DNA from: Typhlomys cinereus
Taxonomy: Eukaryota > Chordata > Mammalia > Rodentia > Platacanthomyidae
Assembly (NCBI GenBank): GCA_023101885.1
Contig: JALPQD010000026.1
Coordinates: 10,214,997 to 10,278,996, forward strand
Length of the DNA stretch: 64,000 nucleotides
Direction of reading: 5' to 3'
Part shown: one piece after another, positions 56,429 to 64,000 of the stretch
How positions within the stretch are numbered: the stretch's first letter is position 1
Layout of the letters: every line of letters begins with the position of its first letter
Notes under the pieces: model-generated
What the model was told of the DNA's origin: nothing
Seen by the model: only the letters and a program-made list of their open reading frames with translations
The model's database searches: none
Position numbers and translations under genes: made by a program

Positions 56429-57687
56429 CAAGAATCTCTTTTTTATAGTGCATCTTCTAGACTTCCTTCTCCATGGTCTTTGACTCCAAAATGAGGGACT
56501 TGAAGGTATCTATTTCACTAGATACCCCAGTCTTGATATGTAGTCCACGTAACTGTCTGGGATCAAAATAGCTTTATTTCAGATGTAGAATACCTTACCC
56601 CCTTCCTGATACACAGTGGAAGCATCCTATCTGCTCTGAGTTCTGAGGTCTGAAGTTTGGGGAACCCCAGAGCATGACCTTTCTCCATACTAGGAATGAT
56701 CCTTGTAAGTCTTTTCCTTACATTCTCCTTATCTTCTTTGCTTTACCCTCACCCTGCTGAACTACTTCTGTTCTGTTCTGGGGAACAACCCAATCACTTC
56801 CACTTTATACTCCCTGCATCTAGTTTTTTAAATTTAACTTTTTTAATCACTTATTTTATTTTTCCACTTTTACAAGCATATTGAGTACTCATCCCTACTT
56901 CCCTCCATCTCCCTCCCTCACTCCCTCCCTTCCCTTCATCAATTCCTCCCACTTCCTCCCACCCTCCTGCCTGTATGTTTCTATGGACCCCAGGGTTCCC
57001 TATGGCTTATCTACTCTTGTGGGGTTCAGTCTTCTGTGGCATACCAAGTTGCCTCTCTTCAGGCCAACCCACTGAGAGGGGCATTTCCTTTCACTCATTC
57101 AGCTTTAGTTTCCAGTCTAAGGTTTCCACTGTATGTTCTTATCTCTCTTGAGTTCCTGGATAGTCTATGGGGGCATGTTGGTATGTCAGTCATTATGCAG
57201 GTCTGGTAAGAACAAGTCTCACTCTAGTGAGTTCCAAGATGCAGCAGTCCTGGCTTGAGTGGAATGCCTTGTCCAACAGTGAATCTTCCATCTTCAGTTT
57301 CTTACAATCTCACCGCCCCCTCTTCTTCGAGGTTCCCAAAGTCTTAGGATGGTGAGAGATTAGGTTGGCCTGATTCTGGGTGAGCCTTGCTGAGTTCCTG
57401 GTGCTCTGGAGTATTGTTGACTGTTCCTGTCCACTTCACTGCTCTTCTACTGCCCTAGGATGCATCTCGTCAGGATGTTGCTATCCTCTACTTCTGTTGT
57501 GAAAGACTTCTAGGTTGAATATTAAGTGTTCTTCCAATTTATAGTATAATAACAGCTATTTATAGAGCACTTTGGTGTTCTGTCCTCCTATCTACAGCTT
57601 CATAGGCTGTTTTTCCCTATTGATCTATTTCCTTCCCTTTTTTAGGTTCTTGTTCTAGTTACAGTAACAGGAATGTGTTCCATTCTG

Positions 57688-58390
57688 ACAAGTGGGTCTT
57701 TGGCCAGGGGGTGACATCCAATATATATCAGGATGGAGCCAAGGGCATTGCAGGAGCAGCAAAACTGAAAAAAAAATTAACAAACCATAATTCAGAACAT
57801 CAGAGACTCTATATCAACCACCAGGAACTAAGGCAGCCTAATCTCTCCCCATCCTGAAGCTCAGGGAAATTTGTGGAAGAGGGGGTGGTAAGATTGTAAG
57901 AGCACAAGGATGGGAGGAGTAATGATATGCAAGATACTTCACACAAGTTAGGGCCAAAGCAATCATAATAGGACTTTGCAAGACCTGCGTTATGCCCAAC
58001 ACATTATTGATCCCACAAAGTCTAGCATGGACTAAAGGCACTAGGATCCTTGGAGGCTAGGGACTGACAGTCACAGTAGTGTTCCTAAGCTTAAGGGGAA
58101 CACAGGAAAGGGTTCTGGGAAATGCCCCTGGGTCCTTGCACCTCATCAGAGAGGAGGACCCAGAGGAGAGTTTGGCATGCACATTAAAGGATGCTCTGGG
58201 GATTGGGGGGGAGCCACTGGGGGGGAGGCACTGGGGGATGGAGAGGGAGGGGGGAGAAGAGGGGGGAGTAGGGGGGTTTGGGGGAGGTGGAGGGAGGGAA
58301 GGGACCGGTGTATCTGTTAAGTTTGTGTGAGCGGAAATAATAATAATAAAAAAACAAATAAATAAATAAATAAATAAACAAGTGGGTCTT
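57688..58390 (+). repeat. L1 3' end insertion with 13-bp target-site duplication
   Basis: A 5'-truncated plus-strand insertion of about 680 bp. It is flanked by acaagtgggtctt (57688-57700 and 58378-58390). It contains a G-rich purine tract at about 58190-58310 and ends in 'aataataataaaaaaacaaataaataaat'. A duplication without mismatches and a preserved A-rich tail mark it as the younger layer of the nest. Confidence 0.9.
58190..58310 (+). repeat. G-rich polypurine tract within L1 3' UTR
   Basis: Many runs of three or more G ('ggagagggaggggggagaag', 'gtaggggggtttgggggagg') fit four-stranded G-quadruplex potential. Polypurine tracts are a known conserved feature of mammalian L1 3' UTRs. Confidence 0.85.
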
Positions 58391-58539
58391 GAGTTCAATC
58401 AGAAAGCCCTTGGTTGTCTTCTTGAAACTCATGCCACTATTACACTGGTGGTCACCTGCTGCTATGGTGTTTTTTTCATTGCAACTTACAGATCTCATCC
58501 TGCATCTAATTTAAGGATAAAGGGTGCAGTCTGACCTAG

Positions 58540-59075
58540 AGGAGAATGGCACACCCTTATAACATAGATTCCAGTTGGCCGCATGGATCAGATACCAAGG
58601 AATTCAACAGACAAGACCCACAAGAAGTCTTTGGACCTGAGGTGGAGTTAGGGAGTGGCTAAACTTGGATTATAAGGTCTAGAAAGCACAGGGATTGAGT
58701 CTCCAGAGGATCTGTCTCTATCCAACCCAGAAATGGTCCAGGGTGAGGGTCCTTCCCCTCTATAGGGGCAGATCTGCAACATAGAGATGAAAAATTGGTG
58801 AATTGAAAGAAAAATATTATAACTAAACCTATATGGAGAGTGTTGCTGGGACTTCTTAGAGAAATGACACCAGCACCCACAGGAGGCAAGGAAGCCCTGA
58901 CATTCACCACTGGCATGGCTGGAAGCTGAGCCTCGTCAATAGTATACAAAGACCTCAAGGCTAAGAAACTGGTGCATGGGCTTCAGGGGTTCTAGTGTGT
59001 ATCTGGATTCCAGATTTCACCCATAGGCAAGCTTGGCTCTTAGGGTTGTTAAACTTCTGGTCCCCACAATCCTGT
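58540..59075. other. Unassigned sequence
   Basis: May be more of the old minus-strand L1, but I cannot follow it past about 58535. No exon is supported. Confidence 0.35.
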
Positions 59076-59095
59076 CCCCCCCCCCCCCCCCCCCC
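59076..59095. repeat. Poly(C) run, 20 bases
   Basis: An uninterrupted run of 20 C between 'cctgt' and 'ggctgctg'. Homopolymer C runs of this length are rare and prone to sequencing length error. Confidence 0.9.
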
Positions 59096-59144
59096 GGCTG
59101 CTGATCATTTGTCTGGGTGCTTCCAGACTTCGACTTCTGCAACA

Positions 59145-59358
59145 GTATCTGTAGAAGTGGGTGGTGGCCCACATGTAATTGCAACTCCAAGCAGGGAGAG
59201 CCTGGAAATCTACAGAGCAAAGTGGCTATCTTGAGACCCACTCTCAAAAGCATAAGGTGGAAGAGTGACCGAGGATGGTCCCTGGTGTCATCCTTGGGTT
59301 TCCACAACCATGTGCATACACATGCACACACACAAGCAAGCACACACAAAGAAAAAAG
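59145..59358 (+). repeat. B4-like SINE, 5'-truncated
   Basis: 'gagagcctggaaatctacagagcaaagtggctatcttgagacccactctc' and 'cctggtgtcatccttgggtttccacaaccatgtgc' lead into a CA-rich tail. The tRNA-like head is missing. Confidence 0.6.
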
Positions 59359-59359
59359 A

Positions 59360-60225
59360 GGAGAAAAAGAGAAATGCATGGCTAGTTAATGGCCGGGATT
59401 CTAGTTTGTCTCTAATCTACTTCCATACCAAATGTCATTCATATTTTCCATCTTTTCTGCCTAGACAGACAACTAGTATCCAAGTATCTACAACAACTCT
59501 TTGTCCTCTGGGTTCCCCCTCCCCCCGAAACACACACCCACAGGGACTGAATTAGTGGCCTCCAAGGTCTTTCTCCTACAGAGGAAGAACATGCACACAG
59601 CTGTGGTTGTTTGTATTAAACACGTGTAGCTCTTGCTGGTAAATCTGAAGACAGATGTGTTTCTGACCCGACTTGGGAATAAGTGGTGGAGGTATTTATC
59701 TCTTTCCCCATTTGGTTAACTATCACAAAGTCTTGTGAAAATCAGGCGTGGGCCACAAGCCTGGCTCGGCTGCTTTGCTTGCCTTGTGGCACCTGCTGCC
59801 TCTTTTTTCATTCACTGCACAGGTTTTCCTGTGGGCTGAGCATCCTTGGGGCTTCCTAGAGCTGTCCGCATCCTCCAGCCCAGAAAGCCTGAGATTTCAG
59901 CAGCGAGCTGAGACTGAGACGTTTGTGCGGAAGCCACAAAATTAGCTCTCTAGATCCGGAAGTGTTTGCATGAGAAGACGCCCCTTGGAGCTTGAGATGT
60001 ACTTCTTCAGATTGGTGAGGTGCAGAACTCTGTTTCTCTGCAGGCAGTGTACTAAATCACAGAGGTGGGATAGCAGGAGGGAAGAAATACAGTCAGTGAA
60101 AGGAGAGTCCAGCAGAAGATGCAGAGACTTCACAGTCACACCTTTCTACAAGATCTTAGAGACCAAAATTCATGAAGGCAAGGAGACAGGCGCAGCAAAA
60201 ACAGTGCTTTATTCATCTAAATGGT
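59360..60225. other. Unique sequence, no gene recognised
   Basis: No repeat named. Open frames of 65-96 codons on both strands lack a domain. Confidence 0.4.
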
Positions 60226-60229
60226 TGGC

Positions 60230-60620
60230 TCTAGGGGTTGGGGACATGGCTCAGTAGATAAAGCATTTGTTATCTAAGTATAAGGACCAGAGTTCAGATT
60301 CCCCAACTACCCACATAAGAACTAGAAGGGCATGGTGACCTATCTATATTGTCAGCTCTCTGCAGGTGGCACCAAGGAATCCCTGGAGCAAGCTAGGTAG
60401 CTAGACTAGTCATATTTTTGTCAGCTTTAGTGAGAGACTGTGCCTTAGTAAATAAAGTAAAGTGTGATTGGAGAAGAAGCCCAATGTCAAGCTCTGGCTT
60501 CCACAAGCATGCATGCACACATATATGTGCAGGTACATACACGTATGTGCCCATACACATGTGAATACTCATATGCACATGTGCCCACACATATGAGCAT
60601 TCATACATACATATATGCAC

Positions 60621-60676
<56 letters not shown>
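60230..60676 (+). repeat. B4-like SINE with long CA tail
   Basis: The head 'aggggttggggacatggctcagtagataaagcatttg' is followed by 'agttcagattccccaac' (B-box region), 'ggtgacctatctatattgtcagctctc', 'agagactgtgccttagtaaataaag' and 'ctctggcttccacaagcatgc'. Tail: TA/CA mix, then pure CA at 60624-60676. It is one of the better-preserved copies of this type here. Confidence 0.8.
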
Positions 60677-60678
<2 letters not shown>

Positions 60679-60789
60679 GCAGAAATGTTTTTACCTTGAT
60701 CAGGGATCAGCCTTGAGTCTATATTGAATGCTGGTTGGGTATTGTACATCATCATTAGACAGTAAAAATATTATGCCAGCACATATGCA

Positions 60790-61105
60790 CACTGACAATT
60801 TCTACTAGTCAATTTAAGTGAAGTAAGAAAACAAATAAAATTGCTGTTAGTAACATATTTTATTCAATGTAATGGATACAAAATATTTCAACATGTAATC
60901 ATTTCCAATAATAAATGTATCAACAAAACTATGAATGAGATAGCTTTCATTTATGTTTTGTGCTAGCACTTCAAAATCACTTCAAAATTTTGTGTGTTTT
61001 AATATGAACAGCTCATGTTGGTTTTCAGCAGAAATATCTGATCTGCACTGAGATTTCATAGAAGTTACAGTTGAAAAGATGCACGTTCCACCTCAGCTTC
61101 TTCCA
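60790..61105. repeat. hAT-type DNA transposon, left part
   Basis: 'gtaacatattttattcaatgtaatggatacaaaatatttcaacatgtaatcatttcc' and 'gcacttcaaaatcacttcaaaattttgtgtg' match the interior of an old hAT-like element, as I recall it, whose other end carries 'gccacatgtggctagtggctacc'. That end is found at 61917-61975. I do not assign a family name. Confidence 0.6.
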
Positions 61106-61130
61106 TGTGCACTTAGAAATCATCTAATAA

Positions 61131-61783
61131 GGCTGGGGAGATAGTTCAGTGAGGAGAAGTGCTTGCTACACAAGTGTAATGACCTAAGTTTGGACTCCTA
61201 AAATCCAGGTGTCATAGTTTGATTGTAAGTTGCCCCCCTCAACAGGATCATGTGTTTGAATTCTTAGCTTGGAAAAGTTGTGACACTTTACTAGAAGGTA
61301 GGTCACTAAGGATGGACCTTGATTTGATTGCCCAACTTTTCTTCCTTTTACTTGTTAACCCTCTTTGGCTCGTGATGGATGAGATGACATAAACTGGCCA
61401 CTTTGCTTTGCCCACTGGCCACCATGTCTTCTGTTATGTGATTTCTGTCATAAGTGATCTATATCTACTCTAGAGTCATAAGCCAAGTTAATAAGCCTTT
61501 CTTTCTAGAGCTGGTTGTGTCAAAGTATATCTTACAGCAAAGAAGAGTAAATGCAACACTACATAAATCTAGGTATGTAGCAGGGACATCCCAAAGCCCC
61601 TACAAGAAGATTCGAGGTGTAGGTATGACAATTTCTAAAGGGTTAAGGTCAACTAGTCTGGTGTGCACGGTAAGAAAAGCAGCAAGTCCCTGTCTCAGAG
61701 CGAAGTAAAAGGCAAAGACCACTACCCAAGGTTACTCTTTGACCTCCACATATATGCTATGGCAGTCACATACCCACATTCAA

Positions 61784-61818
<35 letters not shown>

Positions 61819-61830
61819 AGTCGACTGAAT
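61131..61830 (+). repeat. B4-like SINE, split by an LTR
   Basis: The head 'ggctggggagatagttcagtgaggagaagtgcttgc' (61131-61209) and the remainder 'agtctggtgtgcacggtaag', 'agcaagtccctgtctcagagc' and CA tail (61786-61817) lie on either side of an LTR-like repeat. Joined in order they give the normal plan of a B4-type SINE. Confidence 0.6.
61210..61558 (+). repeat. Solo LTR, ERVL-MaLR-like, inserted in SINE
   Basis: It runs from 'tgtcatagtttgattgtaagttgcccccctcaacagg' to 'cagcaaagaagagtaaatgcaaca', about 349 bp, beginning TG and ending CA. The start and end follow MaLR LTR text ('tgtcatggtttgaatgtaaaatg ... cagcaacaagaaaagtaac'). No clear 5-bp target-site duplication is visible. Confidence 0.65.
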
Positions 61831-61899
61831 TTAAGTGTCCTTTTTTTGAATGTCAATGTACATTAATTGAAATGATAAAGCTTAAGTTCCAAATATGCA

Positions 61900-61980
61900 A
61901 AAGCATCAGTGATATTTCAATCCTCAATGGCCACATGTGGCCAGTGGCTACCATACTGGGCATCTCAGGTACCCACCACA
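61900..61980. repeat. hAT-type DNA transposon, right part
   Basis: 'tttcaatcctcaatggccacatgtggccagtggctaccatactgggcatctcag' is the characteristic end of the element whose left part is at 60790-61105. Confidence 0.65.
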
Positions 61981-62194
61981 CCTCATACATGATCACGATC
62001 CCTCTATAGATTTTTGGGTTCAGAGGAGTAGGTAGTCAGAGGAGCAAAAAGTGGCAGTGCTACACCTAGGATAACATTCCATTTTCCAAATCCCAATTCT
62101 AGGGGCTCTCCTGAATCTCTCTTTCTACGTCAGATTAGAAACATCGACTAAGCATCCAGTTTCTACACTGTGTTAACATATTTGATATTTTTCA

Positions 62195-62275
62195 TGAACC
62201 TGTGCCAGCTTGCACAGCGGGTGAGTGACAGGTCCCAGATTCAAAGCCACAGTGATGTGACTCTATGGCTGATGG
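62195..62275 (-). repeat. MIR core fragment
   Basis: 'cttgcacagcgggtgagtgacaggtcccagattcaaagccacagtgatgtgactc' is the reverse complement of the MIR core. Confidence 0.6.
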
Positions 62276-62289
62276 CATTTGGACTCTGA

Positions 62290-62665
62290 CAGTGACACCA
62301 TGCAGCCACCCATCCCCTCCAGCATGGCCGAGGCCACAGCCCTGGTGTGAGCATTCTGCAGGCAACAGTGATGCCTGATGCTGCCTTGTTTCTACTCGTG
62401 ATGGTCATGGCCACATTAGGAATATAATTCATTCCTGAGGAGGTTTTGGCATCTCAAACCTTGGCCATATCCAAAATTAACCAAAGCCTGGGTGAGACGC
62501 ATGAATGCAATTATGTCTCGGCATGAACAGGTCGTCATTCCATCATCACAGTTCCTTAGCTCTTCCTAAAAGCCCTCAGAGGCTGACCCCACACTGGGCC
62601 CAGCATCTTCTAATGTCTCTGAGCTATGTTCATTAAGCAGATCACCCGTGAGCAATCTAGAAAAG
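62290..62665. promoter_or_regulatory. Candidate conserved noncoding block
   Basis: Repeat-free, even composition, with 'cttggccatatccaaaattaacc' (an SRF/MADS-like look), 'gagacgcatgaatgcaattatgtctcgg' and 'gagctatgttcattaagcag'. CpGs are retained. Conservation is untested. Confidence 0.3.
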
Positions 62666-63220
62666 AGGACAGAGTGACAGAAGCAGCCCTTGAATCCAAA
62701 GGTCAACTGATAGTGCTTTGAAAACACCTAACTGTTGACTAAATGGTGTGAACCACAGTGCAGATGGGGGTGAATGTTACCACCCTGCTCTCTGACTCCT
62801 TCCTTCTTGGAGCTGAGCAGTGGTCTTCTAGCTTAGAGAAGAACTTCTATGAAAGGGATCCCCTCGGGCCTCGCTTCAGACAGAGTGACATTGGCTTGTG
62901 ACCTAACAGACTGCCTCTTTGCTTGCATGGTGTTCTCGCTAGGTGGAAGCCACGCATGTCTAGCTGATTCTTCCTCTCCCCCACCCCCGCAACCAGACAT
63001 CCTAGACTGCTCTGTTCGATGCAGCCCCTTTGAACTTTGGAGTCTGGAGAACATTCCCAGTTCTAGATGCCAGGGTTCCTTTCAAGCTAAATGAAGCAAA
63101 CATGGGAAAGAGAAAGCTCGTCTAAGAAAGAAGTTGGGGATGATGGTGGAGTGAGGGCAGGGGAGGCAGAAACTAGCATTACAGAATGCCTTCCTTGTGT
63201 CAGTGGGTAGATAACGTCAT
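62666..63220. other. Unique sequence, no gene recognised
   Basis: Open frames of 73-81 codons lie on opposite strands over the same segment (62833-63094), which argues against either being real. Confidence 0.4.
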
Positions 63221-63224
63221 CTAG

Positions 63225-63445
63225 ACCAGGCTTTCTCAACTCAGCTCCTCTGACCCGTTAGGCTGTGTAGTGTCTTGTTGTGGGGTACCTTATACACTGG
63301 GGCACGCTAGGCAGAACCCTGATTTCTACCCTTGAAATGTTGGTAAGACTTCCCCCATGCCTCTTCCCATTGTGACCATTGTGGTACTGTGTCCTTACAA
63401 ATTACCAAATGATTCATAGAAGACAAACCCATATCTGCCAAAGAG
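63225..63445 (-). repeat. MER20 (hAT-Charlie-type DNA transposon)
   Basis: 'ggctttctcaactcagctcctctgacccgttaggctgtgtagtgtcttgttgtggggtacc' and 'cactggggcacgctaggcagaaccctgatttctaccc' follow the reverse complement of MER20. It is in the opposite orientation to the copy at 27048-27215 and more diverged. Confidence 0.65.
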
Positions 63446-63699
63446 CACATGAAGCCAGGTTCCAACCCACCCCTCGCTCACTATGGACATAATCTGAGCT
63501 GGCTTCTGGATCAAACTCTTGCTTACTTCACAGAGTCACTATGGATATCAGTGAAGTGACACATGCAATGCACATGGTTTATTAATAATAGAACTAGTTG
63601 TTCCAGGGAAGAGTTTAGAATATGTATCTTAATCTCCAAAAGTAGCTGGCCTTACTCACAGTTAGAAGAATATATTTTTCTATTATGTTGACAATATTA

Positions 63700-63960
63700 T
63701 TCCCAAATAATCTTCCCAAGCTATGTCCCTATGAAGAGGCAAGACCCTGTTTCCTTAGCCCTTGAATCCAAAGGGGCTTTGTGACTGCCTCAGCAATGAT
63801 CATGGAGTTGAAGGGGTGCGTGTTCTCAGAGACCAGGTGGCGGAACACACAGCTGCCCCTATTGCACACATGCCTTGAGAGCTTTGAACTGATGTAGAGG
63901 AAATCTGGTGATCTGGATGCATATGTTGAACAGACCATATGGGGTAGGGGAGATATTGTT
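63700..63960. repeat. Old MLT1-like LTR, tentative
   Basis: 'gaagaggcaagaccctgtttccttagcccttgaatccaaaggggctttgtgactgcctcagcaatgatc' recalls the 'gaatctgggctggccttgtgacttgctttgacc' block of ancient MLT1-type LTRs. The match is partial. The rest of the window end holds nothing I recognise. Confidence 0.35.
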
Positions 63961-64000
63961 TCAAGGAACTTGAGTTGATATTTCTGGCTCCAGCCTAGAT

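Larger units (their letters stand above)
56850..58535 (-). repeat. Old L1 3' end, split by a younger L1
   Basis: The left end 'cttttacaagcatattgagtactcatccc' and 'ccctatggcttatctactcttgtgggg' is the reverse of the L1 ends at 31836-32352. It continues to the right with 'tcttgagttcaatcagaaagcccttgg' and 'cttgaaactcatgccactattacactgg', typical rodent L1 3' UTR text reversed. Positions 57701-58377 are a later insertion. Confidence 0.75.

Noticed and set aside
60770..60800. 'gccagcacatatgcac' as a possible U6 snRNA pseudogene start
   Set aside because: Only a few bases resemble the U6 5' end and the following sequence does not continue into U6.

Overview
This window is nuclear DNA from a mammal, almost certainly a rodent. 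It shows 7SL-derived B1-like, ID-like and B4-like SINEs, a B2-superfamily SINE with head 'ggggctggagaggtggctcaggggttaag', many ERVL-MaLR-like LTRs, rodent-type L1 3' ends, and older pan-mammalian repeats (MIR, L1M, MER5, MER20). The body of the main B2-like SINE does not match the mouse/rat B2 consensus as I know it. It fits better a non-murid lineage; a jerboa-type (Dipodoidea) DIP-like family is my best guess, held loosely.

I find no protein-coding gene, convincing exon, tRNA, rRNA or other classical RNA gene. The longest open frames are about 130-170 codons. Most of the long ones cross CA/TG tracts or SINE/LTR sequence, and none encodes a recognisable domain. The window is best read as intergenic sequence or the inside of one or more large introns.

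Layout: 1-8 kb is mostly unique sequence with MIR fragments and two or three B2-like SINEs. 8-12.3 kb is a dense repeat block of ancient L1M pieces, two MaLR LTRs and B3/B4-like SINEs. 12.3-21 kb alternates unique sequence with LTRs and a young SINE at 17.0 kb. 21-30 kb has SINEs, MER20, long dinucleotide tracts and unique GC-moderate blocks. 31.8-32.6 and 36.5-39.9 kb hold L1 3' ends and LTRs; 32.9-35.6 kb between them is largely repeat-free. 40-50 kb is SINE/L1/LTR rich, with young SINEs at 40.9 and 44.7 kb. 56.8-58.5 kb is an old minus-strand L1 3' end with a younger L1 inserted in it. 60.8-62 kb appears to be a three-layer nest of hAT-like element, B4-like SINE and MaLR LTR.

The most informative observations are: (1) three closely similar B2-like SINEs with intact target-site duplications, evidence of a recently active subfamily; (2) an L1 inserted in an older L1 with a 13-bp target-site duplication; (3) several repeat-free blocks that look like candidate conserved regulatory DNA; (4) a perfect 24-bp palindrome at 53217-53240; (5) paired identical AP-1/MARE-like sites at 5.8 kb. 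I see no sign of a new multi-gene system. Repeat family names rest on remembered consensus features, not a database search, and boundaries are approximate unless a target-site duplication is stated.
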